Of a stretch of 6,870 nucleotides of DNA, positions 1-5,330 are shown piece by piece. The notes under the pieces were generated by a model, which worked only from the letters and a program-made list of their open reading frames with translations, was not told the DNA's origin and ran no database searches. Numbering within the stretch: the first letter of the stretch is position 1; every line of letters starts with the position of its first letter. Source of the stretch: Bacteroidales bacterium (GTDB lineage Bacteria > Bacteroidota > Bacteroidia > Bacteroidales > WCHB1-69); NCBI GenBank assembly GCA_012519525.1, contig JAAYQB010000130.1, forward strand, positions 1 through 6,870. Direction: 5' to 3'. Position numbers and translations under genes: made by a program.

Positions 1-124
1 AAGGCGAAGGAAAGCGTAAAGTCATACTGCCGACATGCAATCCTTCCTTAGGAAAAACACTTCCTAAAATCGCTAAAGAAATAAAACACACAAAAATAAA
101 CAGCACTATTTTATATGGTTTCAT
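1..124 (-). CDS. Partial membrane-anchored or secreted protein, N-terminal 41 residues
   Basis: A reading frame enters from the left edge on the - strand; its ATG is at 122-124. The visible N-terminus begins MKPYKIVLFIFVCFISLAIL, a basic start followed by a hydrophobic stretch of about 16 residues, which is a signal peptide or signal anchor. After it comes GSVFPKEGLHVG and then a RFPS motif. I have a weak recollection of similar FP-x-EG and RFPS N-termini in conserved Bacteroidales envelope proteins, but cannot name a family from 41 residues. A competing ATG at 129-131 meets a stop after six codons, so the start at 124 is preferred. A TAATTTTG box lies 32 nt upstream. The gene is divergent from rpsO. 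The reading frame is fairly secure; the function is unknown. Confidence 0.6.
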   Translation of the reverse strand, partial: MKPYKIVLFIFVCFISLAILGSVFPKEGLHVGSMTLRFPSP

Positions 125-155
125 ACGTCATAAATTTTTTAATTTTTCAAAACGG

Positions 156-163
156 CAAAATTA
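156..163 (-). promoter_or_regulatory. Candidate -7 promoter box for the leftward gene
   Basis: The - strand reads TAATTTTG here, matching the Bacteroidetes -7 consensus TAnnTTTG, 32 nt before the ATG at 124. TTG triplets lie at 176-178 and 180-182, but their spacing to the box (at most 16 nt) is shorter than the usual 19-21, so the -33 element is imperfect. Confidence 0.35.
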
Positions 164-400
164 CTAAAATAATAGCAAGCAAGTTGACTTTTTATTAAAA
201 AATCGGATTATTCAGCAAAAATGAGTGAAAAAGACAAGTCTAAAAAATTGAATGCTACACCAAAACAAAGAGCATTTATTGACATTTTTTAATCCTTATT
301 TTCGTTTCAACGGAACAACAATTTTAAAAAGCCATACAAATCAATGATTTAAGATTTAAATTTTTTCAAAAAAAACAAAAAAACATATACAAAAAGATTG

Positions 401-408
401 TATCTTTG
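401..408 (+). promoter_or_regulatory. Candidate -7 promoter box for rpsO
   Basis: TATCTTTG followed by CA is a full match to the Bacteroidetes -7 box TAnnTTTG, 52 nt upstream of the rpsO start. No TTG is present at the expected -33 position, where the sequence is an A-rich run. The predicted leader of about 45 nt leaves room for the S15-mRNA feedback binding known in other bacteria, although I see no specific structure for it. Confidence 0.5.
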
Positions 409-460
409 CAAACTTATAAAAAATCTAAGAAAAGACATTAATTAAAAAGGAAATTCAATT

Positions 461-730
461 ATGTATTTGACACCTGAAGTAAAGAAAAATATTTTTAAAG
501 AATACGGTAAGTCAGAATTTGATACGGGTTCTATTGAAGGGCAAATAGCCTTGTTCACATTTCGAATCCGCCATTTAACCGAACATGTAAAGTTAAACAA
601 AAAAGACGCAACGACCGAACGCTCATTGGTAGGCTTGGTTGGAAAAAGAAGAAAACTTCTTGATTATTTGAAAAGAAAAGATATCGAAAGATACAGAGAA
701 ATAATCAAAAAATTAAACATCCGAAAATAA
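461..730 (+). CDS. rpsO: 30S ribosomal protein S15
   Basis: S15 is a primary-binding protein of the small ribosomal subunit; it binds the central domain of 16S rRNA and helps recruit S6 and S18. The 89-residue length is the normal family length. Recognisable family signatures are the TGS-x-EGQIAL-x-T-x-RI segment (residues 22-36), LTEHVK (39-44), the KKD turn (47-49), and the basic KRRKLLDYLKRKD helix (62-74) followed by RY and the IRK end. The start ATG is preceded by an A-rich stretch with AAAAAGG ending 10 nt upstream, a weak ribosome-binding site. pnp follows 82 bp downstream on the same strand, the rpsO-pnp order found in many bacteria. A terminator-like hairpin lies between them, so S15 may be partly uncoupled from pnp expression. 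Confidence 0.97.
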   Translation: MYLTPEVKKNIFKEYGKSEFDTGSIEGQIALFTFRIRHLTEHVKLNKKDATTERSLVGLVGKRRKLLDYLKRKDIERYREIIKKLNIRK

Positions 731-748
731 CATACGAAAAGAAAAAAC

Positions 749-786
749 GAAAAAAGGCACTTCTCAACAAAGATTGCCTTTTTTTA
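749..786 (+). terminator. Rho-independent terminator-like hairpin between rpsO and pnp
   Basis: AAAAAGGCA (751-759) pairs with TGCCTTTTT (775-783) across a 15-nt loop, and a run of seven T follows the stem. The GGCA/TGCC core is short, so termination may be partial. It lies 20 nt after the rpsO stop and 29 nt before the pnp start. In E. coli a hairpin in the same place is a terminator and RNase III processing site; whether that holds here is unknown. Confidence 0.7.
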
Positions 787-812
787 TATTAAAAAATATA
801 TAAATTGGAACT

Positions 813-2951
813 ATGATAGTTACAAAAACATTTGACATAGGAGATGGAAGACAAATTTCCATAGAAACAGGAAAATTAGCCAAGCAAGCCGACGGAGCAG
901 TAGTAGTAAAAATAGGAAATACGATGTTGTTAGCCACTGTTTGCAGTAAAAAAGAAGCTAACGAAGACGTTGATTTTATGCCCTTACAAGTAGAATACCA
1001 AGAGAAATATTCTGCCGTAGGTCGTTTTCCCGGAGGCTTTTTCAAACGAGAAGCACGTCCTTCCAATTACGAAATATTAATCGCTCGACTTATCGACAGA
1101 GCTTTGCGACCCTTATTCCCTGAAGATTATCATGCCGAAACTCAAGTGTTGGTAACTTTAATATCCGGCGATAAAAAAGAACTTCCCGACGCCTTTGCAG
1201 GATTGGCAGCATCGGCAGCCCTCATGGTTTCCGATATTCCTTTTCACGGACCTATTTCCGAAGTAAGAGTAGCCCGCATCAACAATGTTTTTAAAATAAA
1301 TCCGTCTATCGAAGAACTTGAAAATGCAGATATTGACCTTATCGTAGCTGCCACAATAGACAACATTATGATGGTAGAAGGCGAAGCAAAAGAAGTGCAA
1401 GAATCGGATATTCTTGAAGCATTAAAAACAGCTCACCAAGCCATTAAAATCCAATGCCAAGCTCAAATTGAATTAGCGGCAGAAGTAGAAAAAGCAAACC
1501 CGAAAAGAGAATATTGCCACGAAACCAATGACGAAGAACTAAGAGAACGCATTAAAAATGAAACCTATCAAAAAATCTACGATATAGCTAAAAATCCTAC
1601 TACTAAACAAGAACGAACAGAAGCCTTTGAAAAAGTATTTGAAGATTTTTTAGCTACTATTCCCGAAGAAGAACTCGAAGAAAAAACCCCTATGGCAAAA
1701 CGTTACTACGACCATGTGCAATGGGAAGCCGTAAGAAACGTAGTGCTTAACGAAAGAAAACGCCTTGACGGCAGAAAATTAGATGAAATACGTCCGATAT
1801 GGAGCGAAGTGGACTATTTGCCTTCCGCTCACGGCTCAGCTATTTTCACTCGCGGCGAAACCCAATCTTTATCGACATGCACTTTAGGAACCAAATTAGA
1901 TGAACAAATCATTGACGGGGCTATCATCGAAGGAACCGCCGATTTTATGCTTCACTATAATTTCCCGCCATTTTCGACAGGAGAAGTCAAGCCCATACGC
2001 GGAGTCGGACGTAGAGAAATCGGACATGGAAATTTAGCACTTCGAGCTATCAAACCCATATTGCCCGACAAAGAAGAAAATCCTTATACCATACGTTTGG
2101 TTTCCGAAATATTAGAATCAAACGGCTCTTCATCAATGGCTACCGTTTGTGCTTGTACCATGGCGCTGATGGACGCCGGCGTGAAAATCAAAAAGCCCGT
2201 TTCAGGTATAGCAATGGGAATGATAAGCGATAGCGACACAAAAAAATACGCTATTCTTTCCGACATTTTGGGCGACGAAGACCATTTAGGCGATATGGAC
2301 TTTAAAGTAACGGGAAGTAAACATGGAATTACTGCTTGCCAAATGGATATCAAAGTAGAAGGCTTATCTTATGAAGTACTTGCCGAAGCTCTCGAACAAG
2401 CCAAACAAGGAAGACTTCATATATTAGGCGAAATGATGAAAACCATTAGCGAAACACGCGAAGATTATAAACCTCACGTTCCACGTATCGAAAAAATGCA
2501 AATCCCACGCGACGCTATCGGTGCCGTGATTGGACCCGGAGGAAAAGTCATTCAAGAAATTCAACGCGAAACCAATACCATTATTAATATTACCGAAGAA
2601 GAAAATTACGGCATTATCGATATCGCATCTTCCGATAAACAATCTATTGTTGCCGCCATTAAACGAATAAAAGCCATTGTTGCCGTCCCCGAAATAGGCG
2701 AAGTCTACGAGGGTAAAGTCAAAAACTTACAAAGTTTCGGAGCATTTGTAGAAATACTGCCCGGAAAAGACGCCCTTTTACATATATCCGAATACGATTG
2801 GAAACGTATTGATAAAATAGACCAATACCTAAAAGTGGGAGATGTTATTAATGTGAAATTAATTGAAATTGACGAGAAAACAGGAAAATTAAAAATCTCG
2901 CGTAAAGCATTACTACCTAAACCCGATTTTAATAAAAAAAATAAAAATTAA
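813..2951 (+). CDS. pnp: Polynucleotide phosphorylase (polyribonucleotide nucleotidyltransferase)
   Basis: PNPase degrades RNA 3' to 5' by phosphorolysis, releasing nucleoside diphosphates; it acts in cytoplasmic mRNA turnover as a ring-shaped trimer. The 712 residues match the usual family length, and all domains are present in order: first RNase PH domain (about 5-145, with the RNA-contacting loop RFPGGFFKRE at 71-80), helical linker (about 150-300), second RNase PH domain (about 315-545), KH domain (about 557-620, GxxG loop GPGG at 574-577) and S1 domain (about 627-697). Residues corresponding to the E. coli phosphate and catalytic site are visible: RR at 400-401, SSS at 439-441, D490, D496 and K498. 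The ATG at 813 begins at the normal family N-terminus and has no obvious Shine-Dalgarno. The tail after S1 is short and lysine-rich. The gene appears intact and functional. Confidence 0.98.
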   Translation: MIVTKTFDIGDGRQISIETGKLAKQADGAVVVKIGNTMLLATVCSKKEANEDVDFMPLQVEYQEKYSAVGRFPGGFFKREARPSNYEILIARLIDRALRPLFPEDYHAETQVLVTLISGDKKELPDAFAGLAASAALMVSDIPFHGPISEVRVARINNVFKINPSIEELENADIDLIVAATIDNIMMVEGEAKEVQESDILEALKTAHQAIKIQCQAQIELAAEVEKANPKREYCHETNDEELRERIKNETYQKIYDIAKNPTTKQERTEAFEKVFEDFLATIPEEELEEKTPMAKRYYDHVQWEAVRNVVLNERKRLDGRKLDEIRPIWSEVDYLPSAHGSAIFTRGETQSLSTCTLGTKLDEQIIDGAIIEGTADFMLHYNFPPFSTGEVKPIRGVGRREIGHGNLALRAIKPILPDKEENPYTIRLVSEILESNGSSSMATVCACTMALMDAGVKIKKPVSGIAMGMISDSDTKKYAILSDILGDEDHLGDMDFKVTGSKHGITACQMDIKVEGLSYEVLAEALEQAKQGRLHILGEMMKTISETREDYKPHVPRIEKMQIPRDAIGAVIGPGGKVIQEIQRETNTIINITEEENYGIIDIASSDKQSIVAAIKRIKAIVAVPEIGEVYEGKVKNLQSFGAFVEILPGKDALLHISEYDWKRIDKIDQYLKVGDVINVKLIEIDEKTGKLKISRKALLPKPDFNKKNKN

Positions 2952-2965
2952 AAAAATACGAACGC

Positions 2966-3487
2966 ATGAAAAAACTACCCTTATTGTGTAATGTGTTTTT
3001 AATTCTTTTACTGTCTGTAGTTGTAAGCAGTTGCAATAAAGAAAAGCAATTGGAACGCAAACTTCATAAAACAATAGAAAACTATATTGCAAAAGATTTA
3101 AAAAAAGGCGAACAATTAGACAGTATTGTTATCCTAAAAATAGACAGTGTTTCCGATTTTCATTTTGTAAAATACATTATCAAACCCGTTATTGATAATC
3201 GCATTGAAGAACTAAGTTTTATTAATTTTCATCTTTCCGACAGCACCATAGAAGACTTACAAATCAAACAAAACAATGAAAGAAAAATCAATGAATTAAT
3301 AGATAAAATAACCGGCTACGAAACACAACTAAACAACAATCAATTAGATTCTAATAATTTAAAATACTATTTTGTAAGCGTGAAAGTTCACACAACCGTA
3401 TCGCAACAAGCGCTGCAAGAATACTATGGATTTCCCATTACCCCCGATTTTCAAATATACGAAATCAAAGATATTTTAGAGGAATAA
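2966..3487 (+). CDS. Small predicted outer-membrane lipoprotein of unknown function
   Basis: The gene starts 14 bp after the pnp stop and is probably cotranscribed with it. The 173-residue product begins with a lysine-containing n-region and a strongly hydrophobic core (residues 5-20). A lipobox-like VSSC follows, making Cys23 the likely lipidated residue; Asn at +2 is compatible with outer-membrane sorting. The mature part is rich in Lys, Glu, Asn and Ile. A helical, possibly coiled-coil segment lies at about 100-130 (IKQNNERKINELIDKI), and the C-terminus carries an aromatic YYGFPITPDFQIYEI stretch. I do not recognise a family. No clear hairpin terminator follows, and the next gene is convergent with only a 25-bp gap. 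This gene marks the right end of the backbone part of the window. Confidence 0.8.
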   Translation: MKKLPLLCNVFLILLLSVVVSSCNKEKQLERKLHKTIENYIAKDLKKGEQLDSIVILKIDSVSDFHFVKYIIKPVIDNRIEELSFINFHLSDSTIEDLQIKQNNERKINELIDKITGYETQLNNNQLDSNNLKYYFVSVKVHTTVSQQALQEYYGFPITPDFQIYEIKDILEE

Positions 3488-3512
3488 ATCAATTTACTGC
3501 TAAACAGCTTAA

Positions 3513-3902
3513 TTACTGTACTTTACGAATTGAAGATACATAACTTAAATATCTTATCCCTCTTCTATCTTTTTGAGATAAAAAAACAATATCAATATTT
3601 ATCGTATCTCCAATATCATAAATACCATATTCTAATAATGTACTTATTTTGCCATTAATAGGAATATAATAAATATAATCTTCATAGCAAAATCCAAGTG
3701 CGGTGTTTGAACCTGAAAGCAAACTTGTATCTATAGCATTAATATCTTCTATATTATGTTCATTGGCTTTTCCTCCTCCTGTATATATAACTATAACTCC
3801 TTTTTTCTCACACTTCCCATTAATAAAAATCAAATTTTTATATAAACTTGGCATTTGGGGTTGTATTACCAACATTATAAAACATATTATTTTTAGTTTC
3901 AT
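3513..3902 (-). CDS. Small, probably secreted protein of unknown function (129 aa)
   Basis: The product begins MKLKIICFIMLVIQ, a short basic and hydrophobic start that looks like a weak signal peptide, though no clear cleavage site follows. The rest has alternating hydrophobic and charged residues, a glycine-rich TGGGK at 41-45, tyrosine clusters (YEDYIYYIP, 73-81) and an all-beta flavour toward the C-terminus (DTINIDIVFL). The TGGGK is not a convincing P-loop in this setting. Its ATG is exactly where the upstream repeat copy (3897-4124) ends, and a TATTTTTG box in that repeat lies about 70 nt before the start. By position in an Rhs locus it could be an orphan immunity or accessory protein, but the sequence does not show this. 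It is convergent with the lipoprotein gene downstream of pnp. Confidence 0.65.
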   Translation of the reverse strand: MKLKIICFIMLVIQPQMPSLYKNLIFINGKCEKKGVIVIYTGGGKANEHNIEDINAIDTSLLSGSNTALGFCYEDYIYYIPINGKISTLLEYGIYDIGDTINIDIVFLSQKDRRGIRYLSYVSSIRKVQ

Positions 3903-3923
3903 ATTATTAAGTTTGAGTGTCCC

Positions 3924-4103
3924 CTATAGTAGGACAGTTTTTTTGTAAATATTTTTATTTTTTAACATTGCAAAAATATACTTTTCTTTCTTTACTTCTT
4001 TTCCTTCAACTGAAAAAATTAACAAAAAAACCGCCGCTACGGAAAGAAAACTCTTTACAAACAGTTCGTTTTGACTTTTATTGCTCACTCTCTTTTTTAT
4101 CAT
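3924..4103 (-). CDS. Signal-peptide-like leader ORF in repeat copy 1 (59 aa)
   Basis: The ORF starts MIKKRVSNKSQNELFVK and continues with a hydrophobic core, SFLSVAAVFLLIFSV (residues 18-32), then a lysine- and glutamate-rich stretch and the stop. The layout (basic n-region, hydrophobic h-region, charged remainder) is that of the first part of an exported protein. The same start codon and first 12 residues, with one change, open the Rhs ORF at 6700. It is therefore most likely a truncated copy of the 5' end of an rhs-type gene, or a leader peptide. It ends 21 bp before the next gene. Whether it is translated is unknown; the two substitutions relative to copy 2 both change an amino acid (Ala/Val and Glu/Lys), so constraint is not shown. 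Confidence 0.4.
   Translation of the reverse strand: MIKKRVSNKSQNELFVKSFLSVAAVFLLIFSVEGKEVKKEKYIFAMLKNKNIYKKTVLL
3971..3978 (-). promoter_or_regulatory. Candidate -7 box in repeat copy 1
   Basis: The - strand reads TATTTTTG followed by CA, matching TAnnTTTG. It lies inside the 3' part of the leader ORF and about 70 nt before the ATG of the 129-residue gene, suggesting a leader of roughly 60 nt. No TTG occurs at the expected -33 distance; the nearest is about 28 nt away. Confidence 0.35.
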
Positions 4104-4167
4104 TTACTCCCGTTTTGATTTTTTATGATTAATTGATTTAATGTTTAGACATAGGATTTAGCAACTC

Positions 4168-4629
4168 TCATTCTACAAAAATTTCCATTCTGGTATTTCG
4201 CGTATTATAATACACATCTTTTTTTTCACTACAAAAAACGGGATTTCTATTGCCATTACTGATTATGTAATAATTTTTAAAAGTCGTTTTTTCTTCTAAT
4301 ATTTCTTCCAAATTTCTACATAAAAGTTTTGAAATATCTTCATCCAAAAAATCTGCATAAAAACAATTTATTTCAATTCGTAATTTGTTGGTATCATTAA
4401 TCGCAAGAAATTCAACTAAACTGTCTAATTGTTCCATTTTAATAAATCTATATCCACCTGATACGTGATGCGAAGGAATATTTAAAACCACAATAGACTT
4501 TTTATTAAGTGCTTTTTTATCAGTCGGATAACCATAATACACATATTGAGAATATCCATAAATACTCAAAAAAACAAAAAACAATATAAAAAATAATTCT
4601 ATTAATGGTCTTCTTATTTTCATTTTCAT
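4168..4629 (-). CDS. Secreted protein with a degenerate OmpA-like C-terminal domain (153 aa)
   Basis: The product has a basic start (KMKIRRP), a long hydrophobic segment (about 9-24) and a likely signal-peptidase region ending near GYSQ (25-28). Residues about 66-153 follow the pattern of the OmpA/MotB peptidoglycan-binding fold: a helix (MEQLDSLVEFL), a beta strand (KLRIEINCF, 82-90), a helix (LLCRNLEEILEEK, 102-114), a strand (YYIISNGNRNPVF) and the final NTRNTRMEIFVE, which resembles the NxRVEI ending of that family. The Asp and Arg that normally bind diaminopimelate are not evident, so peptidoglycan binding is doubtful. The start could be Met1 or Met3. A copy of the leader repeat lies directly upstream. 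The export call is firm; the OmpA-like call is by pattern only, and the role beside the Rhs gene is unknown. Confidence 0.65.
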   Translation of the reverse strand: MKMKIRRPLIELFFILFFVFLSIYGYSQYVYYGYPTDKKALNKKSIVVLNIPSHHVSGGYRFIKMEQLDSLVEFLAINDTNKLRIEINCFYADFLDEDISKLLCRNLEEILEEKTTFKNYYIISNGNRNPVFCSEKKDVYYNTRNTRMEIFVE

Positions 4630-4692
4630 TCCTTATTGTTTATTTCATTATTAAGTGTCCCCCCTCTATTAGGACAGTTTTTGTAAATATTT

Positions 4693-4842
4693 TTATTTTT
4701 TCAACATTGCAAAAATATACTTTTCTTTCTTTACTTTTTTTCCTTCAACTGAAAAAATTAACAAAAAAACCGCCACTACGGAAAGAAAACTCTTTACAAA
4801 CAGTTCGTTTTGACTTTTATTGCTCACTCTCTTTTTTATCAT
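4693..4842 (-). CDS. Signal-peptide-like leader ORF in repeat copy 2 (49 aa)
   Basis: This is the same leader ORF as in copy 1, starting MIKKRVSNKSQNELFVK with hydrophobic core SFLSVVAVFLLIFSV. A one-base insertion after the KYIFAML segment changes the end to KK and stop, giving 49 instead of 59 residues. The first 47 residues differ from copy 1 at two positions. It ends 63 bp before the next gene. The shared N-terminus with the Rhs ORF suggests a truncated rhs-type 5' end; translation is not established. Confidence 0.4.
   Translation of the reverse strand: MIKKRVSNKSQNELFVKSFLSVVAVFLLIFSVEGKKVKKEKYIFAMLKK
4710..4717 (-). promoter_or_regulatory. Candidate -7 box in repeat copy 2
   Basis: The - strand reads TATTTTTG followed by CA, identical to the box in copy 1, and lies about 80 nt before the ATG of the OmpA-like gene. 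The -33 element is not evident. That the same box precedes two unrelated genes at similar distances is the main reason to list it. Confidence 0.35.
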
Positions 4843-4895
4843 TTATTTGATGTTTTGGTTTTTGATATAGTATATTAAATGTAATATTCTGCAAT

Positions 4896-5330
4896 CTAAT
4901 TTGATACATTGTTATTCGATTCATATCTTATTCCCTTATAATAAAAAACGCCTCCTCCTAATGAATCACATTTCATATTTACAATACTATCGGCTTTTTG
5001 AATTGACATATTATTGCCATTTTTATAATACCATTCTTTTAACTCTTTAATATCAAGTTCAAGAATTTCTTGTGAAGGATATCCAGGGGGTTCTGTTCTG
5101 TCAAAACGAAACTTATGCCCTGTTAATAAATATAAGTAATTTGTATTCTCATAAAATTCAATCCAATCATCCGTAGGTATTGGATTATCTAGCTCAGTTA
5201 TTGAATCGTATATAATGATTTTATTTAATTTTTCATTGTAAAATGATTTAAAACTATCATCATATTCGGATTTATAAGAACAATTTGTGATTAACAAAAT
5301 TAAAAGAATAACTATAATCAATTTTTTCAT
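4896..5330 (-). CDS. Predicted lipoprotein, immunity candidate for the Rhs C-terminal domain (144 aa)
   Basis: The start codon overlaps the Rhs stop codon by 4 bp (ATGA at 5327-5330), so the two genes are translationally coupled and read as a pair. The product opens MKKLIIVILLILLITNC: a lysine-rich n-region, a hydrophobic core and a cysteine at 17 in a lenient lipobox, suggesting a lipoprotein. The mature part is acidic and aromatic (for example DDWIEFYENTNYLYLL, about 53-68), with a CDSLGGG turn at about 121-127. I recognise no family. A small, divergent gene directly after the variable end of an rhs gene is the usual position of its immunity gene, and an envelope-anchored protein would suit a toxin acting in the periplasm. 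That role is inferred from position, not seen in the sequence. Confidence 0.75.
   Translation of the reverse strand: MKKLIIVILLILLITNCSYKSEYDDSFKSFYNEKLNKIIIYDSITELDNPIPTDDWIEFYENTNYLYLLTGHKFRFDRTEPPGYPSQEILELDIKELKEWYYKNGNNMSIQKADSIVNMKCDSLGGGVFYYKGIRYESNNNVSN

Larger units (their letters stand above)
125..460. other. AT-rich divergent intergenic region
   Basis: These 336 bases separate the leftward partial gene from rpsO. They are rich in A and T tracts and contain one -7 box for each direction (entered separately). A 23-codon ORF on + (221-292, starting MSEKDKSKKLNATPKQRAF) is the only other coding-like item. It has a biased, plausible composition and its TPKQRAF end recalls the N-terminus of small helix-turn-helix or terminase small-subunit-like proteins, but it stops at once and nothing in-frame follows. 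I see no tRNA, riboswitch or clear long inverted repeat here. Confidence 0.6.
3897..4124 (-). repeat. Leader repeat, copy 1 (long)
   Basis: This segment is repeated at 4643-4864. Aligning by eye over about 176 bp (3931-4106 against 4671-4845) shows only two substitutions, one 2-nt indel and one 1-nt indel, so the duplication is recent or kept uniform by gene conversion. Toward the downstream gene the similarity continues, with small indels, into the ATG itself. Upstream of the leader ORF it continues more weakly for about 20 bp, where this copy resembles copy 3 (6665-6720) more than copy 2. Read on the - strand it comprises, in order, a signal-peptide-like ORF, a TAnnTTTG box, a TGTCC/GGACA inverted repeat and the start of the next gene. 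Confidence 0.9.
4643..4864 (-). repeat. Leader repeat, copy 2 (long)
   Basis: This is the second long copy of the element at 3897-4124, in the same orientation, placed upstream of the OmpA-like gene and downstream of the immunity candidate. It differs from copy 1 by a missing 6-base block near the gene-proximal end, extra C residues between the TGTCC and GGACA arms, one extra base that shortens the leader ORF, and divergence in the 20 bp upstream of the leader ATG. Its gene-proximal end also carries an ATGAAA like the start of the copy 1 gene, but here a stop codon follows at once and the real gene starts 16 bp further on. Confidence 0.9.

Noticed and set aside
41..45. TGGGK in the 129-residue protein (residues 41-45) as a nucleotide-binding P-loop
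   Set aside because: The full GxxxxGK[ST] pattern is absent and the protein looks exported, where ATP binding is unlikely. (Coordinates given are residues of the gene at 3513-3902.)
764..1066. 100-codon ORF on the - strand overlapping the start of pnp
   Set aside because: It is antisense to the conserved first RNase PH domain of pnp and its product has no coherent features; it is a shadow of the real gene.
1158..1400. 80-codon - strand ORF inside pnp
   Set aside because: Antisense to the pnp helical linker region, with a Cys/His/Phe-rich composition typical of antisense frames.
2084..2642. Two - strand ORFs (89 and 72 codons) inside pnp
   Set aside because: Both are antisense to the second RNase PH and KH regions, whose coding in the + direction is unmistakable.
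3488..3512. A terminator between the convergent lipoprotein and 129-residue genes
   Set aside because: The 25-bp gap holds only 3-4 bp complementary stretches and no T-run, so no hairpin terminator can be supported.
3703..4132. Two + strand ORFs (81 and 71 codons) across the 129-residue gene and repeat copy 1
   Set aside because: They are Phe/Leu/Ser-rich reverse-strand readings of AT-rich DNA. The - strand readings give signal-peptide layouts and a consistent gene order.
4605..4850. 81-codon + strand ORF covering repeat copy 2
   Set aside because: Its central part recurs in copy 1 only because the DNA is repeated; the - strand ORF shares its N-terminus with the Rhs gene, which supports that strand instead.
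3897..4864. Reading the two long repeats as a CRISPR array or as the ends of a composite transposon
   Set aside because: Two copies of about 225 bp flanking a 500-bp gene do not fit CRISPR spacing, and no transposase gene or target-site duplication is visible between or beside them.
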